Shown here piece after piece: positions 1-6,515 of a DNA stretch of 6,539 bases. The number at the start of each line of letters is the position of its first letter. The stretch's first letter is position 1. The position numbers and the translations under genes are program-made. The notes beneath the pieces are model-generated. The model did no database searches and was not told where the DNA came from. It was given only the letters and a program-made list of their open reading frames with translations. Origin of the DNA: an uncultured Erysipelotrichaceae bacterium (GTDB lineage Bacteria > Bacillota_I > Bacilli_A > Erysipelotrichales > Erysipelotrichaceae); contig OMUX01000185.1 of assembly GCA_900314345.1 (NCBI GenBank), positions 1-6,539 on the forward strand, written 5' to 3'.

Positions 1-554
1 ACATATTCATCCGAATTCCATGTATCACCGTCATAGACATACCCTTCGGTATCCCCATAGTACGGATCCCAGACATCATCGTTCCAGTAATACCAGTCAT
101 CATCAAGGTAATAGTAGATGCCATCATCCGGGCTGTGGTAGTAGCCTGTCTTCTGTGCATGCAAGGCAATTCCAACACCAACGGCAACAATCGCAGCAGC
201 GGCTGCTGCTGCAATGATGACGGTTTTTCTTTCCGTTTTCCTTCTCTTTTCAAACGAATTCTCCGGAAGTGCTCTGTCTGCCGGCTTCTCCATTCTTCTC
301 TTTACGATCTCATCATCCATCTTCTGATAGATGATGCTTACGGCATAAGCTTCATCAATACCACGGTAACGTTCATATCTGGTACCATCCGCCTTGTTCT
401 TGTATACGACAAACTCCCCGGTATCCGGATCCTTGTAAATGCCGAAGCACTTCGGTTCCCTGCAGTCCTGTCCCAGCATGAAGCGCATCTTCTCATACGG
501 AACATTCTTCTCATTGCAGAGCTGTATGAACTCCTCAATCGTCTGTGGCGTCAT
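1..554 (-). CDS. Single-pass membrane protein with Tyr/Trp/Asp-rich outer segment, C-terminus cut by window edge
   Basis: The frame is open from an ATG at 554 to the left edge, 184 complete codons with no stop, so the gene is partial. GAGGTG at 560-565, five bases upstream, supports the start. Residues 1-110 are soluble and charged, with two close cysteines (C31 and C36, CREPKC) and a segment GIYKDPDTGEFVVYKNKADG that looks like a small beta domain. Residues about 111-131 form one hydrophobic helix containing seven consecutive alanines. The basic run KRRKTERK just before it predicts N-in/C-out topology. The visible outer part (about 135-184) is packed with Tyr, Trp, Asp and Gly (for example YYYLDDDWYYWNDD). 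I do not recognise the family. It follows divIC by 61 nt with no visible terminator, so it is probably in the same operon. A surface or envelope role is only inferred from topology. Confidence 0.82.
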   Translation of the reverse strand, partial: MTPQTIEEFIQLCNEKNVPYEKMRFMLGQDCREPKCFGIYKDPDTGEFVVYKNKADGTRYERYRGIDEAYAVSIIYQKMDDEIVKRRMEKPADRALPENSFEKRRKTERKTVIIAAAAAAAIVAVGVGIALHAQKTGYYHSPDDGIYYYLDDDWYYWNDDVWDPYYGDTEGYVYDGDTWNSDEY

Positions 555-615
555 ATCATCACCTCATACTGATCTTAACATGCATGTGTTATGAAAAAGA
601 AAAACGGAAACCATT
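555..615. other. Short spacer between divIC and the downstream membrane-protein gene
   Basis: This 61-nt gap on the minus strand contains the Shine-Dalgarno sequence of the downstream gene (560-565) and a perfect 10-bp palindrome ACATGCATGT at 578-587. There is no GC-rich stem followed by a T run on the minus strand, so no intrinsic terminator is visible, and no convincing -35/-10 pair. Read-through from divIC is the simplest reading. Confidence 0.5.
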
Positions 616-969
616 TCAGTTCCCGCTTCCTGATGTACTTTCCGCTGACTCCGTGGATTCCGGGAGATAGAAGATCTGTTCATCTCCCTTGGAAAGCAGA
701 TAGGTGCCTCTGGCATAGCTTGCCACATAATCCGGATCCTCAAGCTTTGCCCTGTCGCTTGTCAGCTTTGCATTCTCATCCTGAACTTCCTGCAGCTTTT
801 CCTGTACTTCCGCCAGCTGTTCCTTCAGGGTAATGGTTGTATAGACTTCCTTGCCTACTTCAAACAGAAGCACGCCGGAAACCGCAATTGCCACGAAGCA
901 GACAAGCTTCAGAAACGGCGTCATCTTCTTTTTCTTCTTCACTGCTGTTTTCTTCTTGTTTTCAGCCAT
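616..969 (-). CDS. divIC: Septum formation initiator DivIC (FtsB/DivIC family)
   Basis: DivIC is a small bitopic divisome protein. In Gram-positive bacteria it pairs with FtsL and DivIB on the outer face of the membrane to help activate septal wall synthesis. The 117-residue product has the family layout: a lysine-rich cytoplasmic start (two runs of Lys within residues 5-15), one membrane helix at about 17-36, a heptad-like coiled coil at about 41-75, and the signature block LEDPDYVASYARGTYLLSKG at 76-95 followed by EQIFYLP. The tail is Ser/Glu/Gly-rich. I chose the ATG at 969 because AAAGGGG (977-983) lies seven bases upstream. An in-frame ATG at 990 would add seven residues, but its only G-rich tract abuts the start codon. 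The gene follows rqcP by 23 nt (2 nt with the longer start), as in the Bacillus order. Confidence 0.92.
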   Translation of the reverse strand: MAENKKKTAVKKKKKMTPFLKLVCFVAIAVSGVLLFEVGKEVYTTITLKEQLAEVQEKLQEVQDENAKLTSDRAKLEDPDYVASYARGTYLLSKGDEQIFYLPESTESAESTSGSGN

Positions 970-992
970 TTCCTGTCCCCTTTCGCGCATCC

Positions 993-1274
993 CTATTCTT
1001 GACCATTCCCGGCCGGACTGTCAACCGCCTCTTCAGAGATGACTTCATACATATCCGCTGCTTCCTTTTTCTTCTTCACTTCCTGTGTGGACAGCACACG
1101 CACCGTGATCTTCCTGTTTCCGAAGATGACAGAGACGGTATCCCCGGCATTGACATCATGAGAAGGCTTTGCCACACGGCCGTTCACTTCAACTCTCTCA
1201 TTCAGTGCCAGTTCCTTGGATATGGTTCTGCGCTTCATGATCCTGGATACCTTCAGGAACTTGTCAACCCGCAT
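993..1274 (-). CDS. rqcP: S4-domain ribosome quality control protein RqcP (YabO-like)
   Basis: RqcP binds obstructed 50S subunits carrying peptidyl-tRNA and, with RqcH, supports template-free addition of alanine tails that mark the chain for degradation. The 93-residue product starts MRVDKFLKVSRIMKRR, nearly the same as the Bacillus RqcP N-terminus. It keeps Arg2 and Arg16, which I recall as functionally important in that protein. The S4 fold spans about residues 1-62 (with VNGRVAKPSHDVNAGD as the central loop and strand). The family's C-terminal block KKEAADMYEVISEE follows at about 70-83, and the last ten residues look unconserved. The start overlaps the end of mfd by 11 bp and has a strong Shine-Dalgarno sequence inside mfd, so translation is likely coupled to mfd or reinitiates independently. 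Hsp15-type S4 proteins are the main alternative, but the context and C-terminal block favour RqcP. Confidence 0.93.
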   Translation of the reverse strand: MRVDKFLKVSRIMKRRTISKELALNERVEVNGRVAKPSHDVNAGDTVSVIFGNRKITVRVLSTQEVKKKKEAADMYEVISEEAVDSPAGNGQE

Positions 1275-4200
1275 GTTTCTTTGCCTCCTTTGCCCTGGTC
1301 ATGACAGTGATTGCCATGGACAAGGCATTCTTTCCTTCCGGAAGATATGCAATGATCCTGCCTCCGGTATAGCGAAGATCAATATCCTTGGAAATCTGAG
1401 AGAAGATCTGGAACAGCTTCACACCGTCCACATTCTGTGAAAACAGCTGGGAGAATGTCACCTGCGGCTTCCCCTTGATCTCCTTGTAGGAATCCACATC
1501 CGGATCATTGAGCAGGATATCCAGCTTCTTCTTTTCAAACAATGCCTTCACTTCCTGCGGCAGTCTTCCGTACTGATCCACGACTTCCTTCCGGTATTCC
1601 TCCAGGGCATCCATGTCCGTCAGAGCATCAATCTTCTGATACATGGAAATCTTGTCATAGTCATCCGGTGCAAAGTGCTCGGGAATATAGCTGCTCTGCG
1701 ATGTCATGGCATGACGGCGCGGTGCTTCCACCTGCTTCACTTCGCCCTTCTGTCTGGCAATGGCTTCCTCCAGCATCTCGATGTACATGTCAATGCCTAC
1801 GGTATCAATGAACCCGCTCTGGTTTTCACCAAGCAGGTCCCCCGCACCTCTGATCGTAAGATCACGCATGGCAATCTTGTATCCGCTGCCGAGCCTTGCA
1901 AACTCCTTCACGGCCTGAAGACGCTTGGCCGCCTGCTCATTCAGCTGCCTTCTCGGCGGCACCATCAGATAGGCATATGCCACCCTTGAGCTTCTTCCCA
2001 CACGTCCCTTGATCTGGTAGATCTGTGCCAGTCCGAAGTTCTGTGCATTGTCGATGATGATCGTATTGGCATTGGGAATATCAATGCCGTTTTCAATGAT
2101 GGTCGTGCATACCAGTACATTGAGCTCATGCCTGGTGAACTGCATCATCACATCCTCAACATCCTCACGGTTCATTCTTCCGTGAACAATGCCGATCCTT
2201 GCGTCCTTGATCAGCACCTGCAGGGTTCTTGCCTGGTTGTAGATCGTATCGATGCTGTTGTAAAGGTAGAACACCTGACCATCCCTGGCCAGTTCCTTCT
2301 CAATGGCATCCACAATCAGACCCTGGTTCTTCTCCACCACATACGTCTGTACGTTGTAGCGGTTGGCAGGCGGTGTTTCCAGCTGGGAAAGCGAACGGAT
2401 GCCGACAAGCGACATCTGCAGGGTTCTTGGAATCGGGGTTGCACTCAAGGTCAGCACATCAATGCCGTTCTTCATTTCCTTGATCTTTTCCTTGTGCTCC
2501 ACACCGAAACGCTGTTCTTCATCCACCACAAGCAGTCCCAGATCATGGAATTCCACATCCTTGGATAGAATCCGGTGTGTTACGATCAGGATATCCACAC
2601 TGCCGTCCTTGACACCCTTCAGGGTGTCCTTTACCTGCTGCACTGAAGTGAAACGGTCCAGCACCCTGACCGTGACCGGATAGCCTTCAAACCGTTTTGT
2701 GAATGTATTGAAATGCTGTTCGGCAAGGATGGTTGTCGGACAGAGAACCGCGGTCTGCTTGTTATCCACCGCCGCCTTGAAGGCAGCACGGATGGCAATC
2801 TCCGTCTTTCCGAAACCGACATCACCGCAGACCAGACGGTCCATGGGCTTGTCGCTTTCCATATCCGCCTTGACATCTTCCACGGCCTTTTTCTGGTCCG
2901 GTGTGAGTTCATAGGCAAAGTCATTCTCAAACTGTTTCTGCAGCTCCGTGTCCTTCTGATAGGCAAAGCCGATATGCTGCTCACGGTTTGCATAAAGATG
3001 CACCAGCCTCTGGGCAATGTTGTCTACATTCTCTTCCAGACGCTTCTTTGTCTTTGACCATTCATCACTGCCAAGCTTGTTGAGCCTTGGCACGACACCT
3101 TCCCGGCTGACGAACTTCCTGACCAGACGGAACTGTTCCAGCGGCACCAGCAGCTCGCTGTTCCCCTTGTAGATGATGCGCAGGAAATCACGCATCGTTC
3201 CCTGGATCTCACGGGTCTGTATTCCCATGTACTGTCCCACGCCATACTGTGCATGAACAACATAGTCTCCAGGCTCCAGCTCCTCATACCCATGGATTTC
3301 CTCCGCCGAGCGGAACTTCTTCTCATGCCTTCCGGTATGGTGATGAATCTCAAACAGTTCGGAAGCAGTGACAACCTGCAGGTTTCCGACATGGTACGTG
3401 AATCCTTCCGCAAGCGGCCACAGCATGAGATTGAAGCCTGGCTGCAGTTCATCCCCCTCACTGACAAGACGGTAGGGATGCTTGTATTCCACACATGTCT
3501 TGATGACACGTTCCATCTCCTTGTCCTGAAGACAGAAAAGTACCTTTGAACCGTCTTCCAGGATCTTCAGCTTGAGATCCAGAGGCTCATTGGGAAGATG
3601 GAGTTCTTCGATTCCGCTGATACTGTCCGCAAAGGGATCTTCCTTCACTCTTCTGCAGTCTGGTGCGATCCGTTCATACGGATTCCATACGGAAAATTTC
3701 TTCACCCACTTCTTCTCTTCCACCATCTCCTGCAGATACGTGGAAGTATCCTCGATCAGATGTGTGACACTCTCCCTGACCGCCTCTTCATCGGAGCACA
3801 GAATCAAAGGATGATCCATGTAGTCCGCAATGGTACTGACATGATCCAGGAGTGCCGTGTAAGGATAGAACCTGGTTTCCCTGATATGACCTTCCATGGC
3901 TTCAAGATCTGATTCAATGGATGAGGAAAGCATGGGATCATTGGCTTCCTTCAGCATTCCCTCTGCCTTTGCACGGATTTCCTGTACATCCTCATCTGAG
4001 AACAGCAGGTCGCTTGCCGGCACGATATCCACATGATCCATGGGCAGGATCGTTGTCTGCGTATCGGCATTGAAGAAACGGATGCTGTCGATCTCATCAT
4101 CAAAGAACTCGATTCTCACCGGGTTTTCATAGTTGATGGAATAGACATCCACAATGCCGCCGCGGGCTGCGAAGCTCAAAGGCTGATCAATGTGGCTGGT

Positions 4201-4695
4201 CTGGTAATAGCCTCCTGCAAGCAGCTTCCGCTTCAGTTCCTCCAGGGAACACGTATCCCCCACGGAAAGATGCACACAGGCATCCTGGAACAGCTTTGGA
4301 GAAGGCAATGATCTGAGGAATCCCGAAGGACAGGTAACCACAACCTGGTTCCTGTTTGAAAGCAAGGAAGCCATGGTCTCCACCTTCTGAGCGGTGATCT
4401 CCGGAGATGCTGCAATTGCCTCTACACGCAGGGATTCATCCGCTCCGAACAAAGCACATGCATCATCCGGAAGGAGGCTGGAGATCCTTTCATAGAGCCT
4501 TTGTGCATGATAGAGGTTCTGCTTTACCACCAGGATCGGCCTTGGCTTATGCTGAAAGGAAACACTGATGACAAGGGCCTCCTCCATCAAGGAGGAAAGC
4601 GGCAGTGTTCCCTTTTCCTGATTCAGTTTCATTACCGCCGGATTGTCCTCAAATTCCTTCAGGAACAATTCCGGCATCTTCTTGTTATCTTCCAA
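1264..4695 (-). CDS. mfd: Transcription-repair coupling factor Mfd
   Basis: Mfd is a DNA translocase that pushes stalled RNA polymerase off the template and recruits UvrA. The product is 1143 residues, close to the usual 1150-1180. The N-terminal UvrB-like module contains ARGGIVDVYS (177-186) and VRIEFFDDEIDSIRFF. Arg178, Arg194 and Phe198 have the same spacing as the E. coli UvrA-contact residues R165, R181 and F185. The RNA polymerase-interacting domain begins near GDYVVHAQYGVGQYMG (476-491). The RecG-like motor has Walker A GDVGFGKTE (624-632), DEEQ (725-728), SATPIPRT (751-758), TTIIENGIDIP (864-874) and QIKGRVGR (894-901). RDLTIRGAGDLLGENQSG (944-961) fits the translocation module, and a TRCF C-terminal domain follows. 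The start is a TTG three bases after the pth stop; an ATG six codons in (4677) is possible but has a weaker ribosome site. All motor motifs appear intact. Confidence 0.97.
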   Translation of the reverse strand: MEDNKKMPELFLKEFEDNPAVMKLNQEKGTLPLSSLMEEALVISVSFQHKPRPILVVKQNLYHAQRLYERISSLLPDDACALFGADESLRVEAIAASPEITAQKVETMASLLSNRNQVVVTCPSGFLRSLPSPKLFQDACVHLSVGDTCSLEELKRKLLAGGYYQTSHIDQPLSFAARGGIVDVYSINYENPVRIEFFDDEIDSIRFFNADTQTTILPMDHVDIVPASDLLFSDEDVQEIRAKAEGMLKEANDPMLSSSIESDLEAMEGHIRETRFYPYTALLDHVSTIADYMDHPLILCSDEEAVRESVTHLIEDTSTYLQEMVEEKKWVKKFSVWNPYERIAPDCRRVKEDPFADSISGIEELHLPNEPLDLKLKILEDGSKVLFCLQDKEMERVIKTCVEYKHPYRLVSEGDELQPGFNLMLWPLAEGFTYHVGNLQVVTASELFEIHHHTGRHEKKFRSAEEIHGYEELEPGDYVVHAQYGVGQYMGIQTREIQGTMRDFLRIIYKGNSELLVPLEQFRLVRKFVSREGVVPRLNKLGSDEWSKTKKRLEENVDNIAQRLVHLYANREQHIGFAYQKDTELQKQFENDFAYELTPDQKKAVEDVKADMESDKPMDRLVCGDVGFGKTEIAIRAAFKAAVDNKQTAVLCPTTILAEQHFNTFTKRFEGYPVTVRVLDRFTSVQQVKDTLKGVKDGSVDILIVTHRILSKDVEFHDLGLLVVDEEQRFGVEHKEKIKEMKNGIDVLTLSATPIPRTLQMSLVGIRSLSQLETPPANRYNVQTYVVEKNQGLIVDAIEKELARDGQVFYLYNSIDTIYNQARTLQVLIKDARIGIVHGRMNREDVEDVMMQFTRHELNVLVCTTIIENGIDIPNANTIIIDNAQNFGLAQIYQIKGRVGRSSRVAYAYLMVPPRRQLNEQAAKRLQAVKEFARLGSGYKIAMRDLTIRGAGDLLGENQSGFIDTVGIDMYIEMLEEAIARQKGEVKQVEAPRRHAMTSQSSYIPEHFAPDDYDKISMYQKIDALTDMDALEEYRKEVVDQYGRLPQEVKALFEKKKLDILLNDPDVDSYKEIKGKPQVTFSQLFSQNVDGVKLFQIFSQISKDIDLRYTGGRIIAYLPEGKNALSMAITVMTRAKEAKKHAG
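1284..1291 (-). promoter_or_regulatory. Strong ribosome binding site of rqcP inside the mfd 3' end
   Basis: The minus strand reads AAAGGAGG nine bases before the rqcP ATG (1272-1274). It is embedded in the last codons of mfd, which encode Lys/Ala residues. It is the best Shine-Dalgarno match in the operon and fixes the rqcP start. Confidence 0.8.
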
Positions 4696-4698
4696 ACC

Positions 4699-5289
4699 TT
4701 ATCCCTCAGCAGGCTTCTTCACCTTGAGATTGTACTTCGTCATGACATCACTGACCGGCTCCGTTACCCAGGCAATGGCAGCCTTTGCGGCATCTTTCAA
4801 TGCATTCTGATAGATATCCTGTTCGCTTTTGGGAACCGCAGACAGTACCCAGTCCGGAACGATGTCATGTTCACCGCGCACACTGTGTCCTACGCCGATG
4901 CGTACTCTTGTGATTTCATCCGTCTTCATGGCATCGATGATTGACTTCATGCCCTTCTGACCACCGCTGCTTCCCTTTTCACGGATTCTCACACTGCCTA
5001 CAGGCAGGTCCATGTCATCATGCAGCACAAGCACATCAGAAGCTTCCAGATGATAATACTTCACCGCCTGGATCACCGCCGAACCGCTTTCATTCATATA
5101 GGTCAGAGGCTTCATCAGAAGCACACGTTCCCCGTTGATCCTGACATCAGCAGTCAGTGCATTGAACTGTTCATGGTTGATGGAAACACCAAGTTCATCA
5201 CTTACAAGATCCACAGCCATGAACCCGCTGTTGTGTCTTGTCTTCTCATATTCCCTGCCTGGATTCCCCAGGCCTGCAATCAGTTTCAT
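4699..5289 (-). CDS. pth: Peptidyl-tRNA hydrolase (Pth1 family)
   Basis: Pth cleaves the ester bond of peptidyl-tRNAs that fall off the ribosome, freeing tRNA for reuse. The 196-residue length is normal for the family. Visible landmarks are GLGNPG (6-11, Asn9), TRHNSGF with the catalytic His19, KPLTYMNESG (60-69, Met65/Asn66), HDDMDLPVG with Asp91 (E. coli Asp93), and RIGVGH (130-135). One position is unusual: the loop that reads GGHNG in E. coli and many other bacteria is GGQKG here (109-113), so Lys112 sits where E. coli has Asn114. The start ATG overlaps the upstream stop (ATGA), with AAGGA at 5296-5300 six bases upstream. The mfd TTG start lies 3 nt downstream, so the genes are almost certainly co-transcribed and probably translationally coupled. 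Confidence 0.96.
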   Translation of the reverse strand: MKLIAGLGNPGREYEKTRHNSGFMAVDLVSDELGVSINHEQFNALTADVRINGERVLLMKPLTYMNESGSAVIQAVKYYHLEASDVLVLHDDMDLPVGSVRIREKGSSGGQKGMKSIIDAMKTDEITRVRIGVGHSVRGEHDIVPDWVLSAVPKSEQDIYQNALKDAAKAAIAWVTEPVSDVMTKYNLKVKKPAEG

Positions 5290-6116
5290 TCCTGTTCCTT
5301 CTTGTCATCCTCTGCTGTTTCCTCAGCAGGTTCTGCATCCTTTGTTTCTTCTTCAGTTTTCTCATCCGAAGGCAGCTCCACGCTCAGCTCCTTCATCCAT
5401 CTTGCGCCAAGTCTTGTTTCGGCAAATCTCTTGAGATCCGCCTCATACGGCTGGATGCCTTCAGCACTTCCATCATCCAGGGCAAGTCTTGCCAGCATGA
5501 CAGTAATCATGTCCTTGTACAGACCGATCAGCTGCTTGTTGTAGCGATACTGGCCATAGTCTCCGTTCATCACTGCATTGTAGAAGCTTCTGCCCTTGTC
5601 TTCCTTGTTGTCATAGAACAGGGCAAAGCTGTCATGCATGACAGAAAGGAAGGTATCTGACAATGCGTCATGATAAGGCTTCAGCTTCTCATTCACCGCT
5701 TCTCTCAGATCATTGCGGCCGATGGACCAGAGATGATTGGGAATGGCGGTATAGAGATAGAAGAAGCTGTCTTCATTGTCGTTGAAACCGTCTGTCCTTG
5801 AACCCTGGGGATGCAGAAGCAGTTCAATATCCAGTGTGGAAAGATGTTCCCTGAATGCCTTTTCCCTTCTGTAGTACACATCGCCCCAGATGCGCAGCAC
5901 TTCGATCTTTGCGGCAAATGTTTTGTCCTTTTCCTCGGCAATGACCTTGTCGGCATCGTCAAAGAACTTCTGTTCATCATTGATTTCATCCAGTACCTTG
6001 AGCAGCTTCTTGTTCTTGTTGTTCTTCTTTGCAAGCATGAAGGTCCTGACGACCATATAAATCAACAGCACGAACATGACAAGCGTCATGATTGATCCTG
6101 ACATTGATGCATCCAT
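5286..6116 (-). CDS. Membrane-anchored protein of unknown function, first gene of the pth-mfd operon
   Basis: I do not recognise this 276-residue protein. Residues about 9-28 form one hydrophobic helix, and the basic run KKNNKNKK right after it predicts N-out/C-in topology, leaving nearly all of the protein in the cytoplasm. Residues about 36-245 look largely helical and soluble, with aromatic segments such as DSFFYLYTAIPNHLW (116-130) and GDYGQYRYNKQ (185-195). The C-terminal tail from about 249 is acidic low complexity (EKTEEETKDAEPAEETAEDD). No catalytic motif, metal site or Walker motif is evident. The ATG at 6116 has GAGG (6124-6127) seven bases upstream and lies about 18 nt below the predicted transcription start. 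The gene ends in an ATGA overlap with pth, so it is co-expressed with translation and repair genes. A scaffold or helical-repeat role is only a guess. Confidence 0.88.
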   Translation of the reverse strand: MDASMSGSIMTLVMFVLLIYMVVRTFMLAKKNNKNKKLLKVLDEINDEQKFFDDADKVIAEEKDKTFAAKIEVLRIWGDVYYRREKAFREHLSTLDIELLLHPQGSRTDGFNDNEDSFFYLYTAIPNHLWSIGRNDLREAVNEKLKPYHDALSDTFLSVMHDSFALFYDNKEDKGRSFYNAVMNGDYGQYRYNKQLIGLYKDMITVMLARLALDDGSAEGIQPYEADLKRFAETRLGARWMKELSVELPSDEKTEEETKDAEPAEETAEDDKKEQE

Positions 6117-6141
6117 AAACGATCCTCGCTTTACGGTCTAC

Positions 6142-6170
6142 ATTATACCTGTTCACAGAGTGTTTCTGCA
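6142..6170 (-). promoter_or_regulatory. Sigma-A-type promoter of the pth-mfd-rqcP-divIC operon
   Basis: The minus strand has a perfect -10 hexamer TATAAT (6142-6147). Seventeen bases upstream is TGCAGA (6165-6170), only a 3 of 6 match to the -35 consensus. The start point should be near 6135, giving a leader of about 18 nt with the ribosome site at 6124-6127. The weak -35 may mean modest or activator-helped expression. No other promoter is obvious further along the operon. Confidence 0.7.
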
Positions 6171-6195
6171 TCTCCATTATGAACGCATCGGTTGT

Positions 6196-6210
6196 TTCCG
6201 TCTGACGGAA
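6196..6210. repeat. Perfect 15-bp dyad, operator-like
   Basis: Arms TTCCGTC (6196-6202) and GACGGAA (6204-6210) are exact reverse complements around a single T. It lies about 26 bp upstream of the -35 of the leftward promoter, where a regulator could bind. The single-base centre argues against an RNA terminator. The regulator is unknown. Confidence 0.5.
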
Positions 6211-6329
6211 GGAATGGATCTCATCCCCTGTTATTCCCATCACCCTGCTGGAAGATGCTATTCATTATGAGTACTGTACGAGCATCATCTCTGACAATTA
6301 CATCCGGCAGCCATAGATAAGATGAACCG

Positions 6330-6388
6330 TCCGGAGAATGTCATCCGGTCATCTTCTTCCGGAAACTGACATCCATTCCATTCCGGAA
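6330..6388. repeat. Short TCCGG repeats with 14-nt spacing
   Basis: TCCGG occurs at 6330, 6344 and 6358, exactly 14 nt apart. A degenerate TCCAT falls at the next 14-nt step (6372), and another TCCGG is at 6382. The last two full copies extend to the palindrome TTCCGGAA. The flanks are not conserved, so this is a motif array rather than a long tandem repeat. It overlaps the bulged inverted repeat at 6338-6372. Confidence 0.45.
6338..6372. repeat. Bulged inverted repeat upstream of rpmH
   Basis: Left arm ATGTCA+TCCGG (6338-6348) pairs fully with right arm CCGGA (6359-6363) plus TGACAT (6367-6372). This gives 11 base pairs with a 3-nt bulge AAC (6364-6366) and a 10-nt loop (6349-6358). It lies between divergent promoters, outside both predicted transcripts, and no T-tract follows. 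It could be a DNA-level site or part of an undetected RNA. Confidence 0.5.
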
Positions 6389-6445
6389 GTCACAAAAACA
6401 GCTTAACCGTGCGGAAATTCATGAAAATTTTTCGGAAAAACTTCA

Positions 6446-6474
6446 TTGACTTTCCAATAGGCCGCATGTATTAT
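6446..6474 (+). promoter_or_regulatory. Sigma-A-type promoter of rpmH
   Basis: The -35 is TTGACT (6446-6451, 5 of 6) and the -10 is TATTAT (6469-6474, 5 of 6), separated by exactly 17 bases. An A/T-rich stretch (6416-6443) just upstream could act as an UP-like element. Transcription should begin near 6481, leaving a leader of about 35 nt before the rpmH start. The strength suits a ribosomal protein gene. Confidence 0.85.
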
Positions 6475-6501
6475 AGTGAAGCGATTGTTCTATAAAAAGA
6501 T

Positions 6502-6508
6502 GGAGGTG
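6502..6508 (+). promoter_or_regulatory. rpmH ribosome binding site
   Basis: GGAGGTG lies seven bases before the rpmH ATG (6516). An earlier ATG at 6511 is followed by AAA and then TGA, so it would encode only two residues. Spacing and homology both pick 6516 as the real start. Confidence 0.85.
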
Positions 6509-6515
6509 GCATGAA

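Larger units (their letters stand above)
6148..6445. other. Divergent intergenic region with dyads and TCCGG motif cluster
   Basis: About 300 bases lie between the pth-operon promoter and the rpmH promoter, with no credible gene. It contains a perfect 7-bp dyad TTCCGTC-T-GACGGAA (6196-6210), a small palindrome GTACTGTAC (6271-6279), TCCGG at 6303, 6330, 6344, 6358 and 6382, two copies of TTCCGGAA (6357-6364 and 6381-6388), a bulged inverted repeat (6338-6372), and a symmetric TTTTTC-G-GAAAAA (6428-6440) just upstream of the rpmH -35. I find no DnaA-box cluster and no known riboswitch or RNA gene. Confidence 0.6.

Noticed and set aside
164..226. Poly-alanine helix in the left-edge protein as a link to RqcP/RqcH alanine tailing
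   Set aside because: RqcH tails are added without a template. A genomically encoded alanine-rich membrane helix is ordinary and shows no connection beyond proximity.
135..572. 145-codon open frame on the plus strand
   Set aside because: It is antisense to the partial membrane-protein gene, whose frame is open across the whole stretch with a good Shine-Dalgarno sequence, a clear membrane helix and a charged domain. The plus-strand product has no recognisable features.
578..587. Palindrome ACATGCATGT after divIC as a terminator
   Set aside because: It has only 5-bp arms with no loop, is not GC-rich, and no T-tract follows it on the minus strand.
2128..2568. 146-codon plus-strand frame and other long plus-strand frames across mfd and pth
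   Set aside because: They lie opposite mfd motor motifs that are intact on the minus strand. Their products show no domain and they lack ribosome sites.
5986..6243. 85-codon minus-strand frame spanning the operon promoter
   Set aside because: It begins upstream of the predicted promoter and overlaps the N-terminus of the well-supported 276-residue gene in another frame.
6076..6270. Small plus-strand ORF ending at 6270, including an 18-codon version from ATG 6214
   Set aside because: Its first part is antisense to the start and leader of the 276-residue gene. The short version has only a poorly spaced AGGA and no recognisable product.
6148..6445. Possible oriC next to rpmH
   Set aside because: The best DnaA-box-like word is TTATTCCCA (6231-6239), two mismatches from TTATCCACA, and nothing else is close. 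There is no cluster and no clear AT-rich unwinding tract of useful length.
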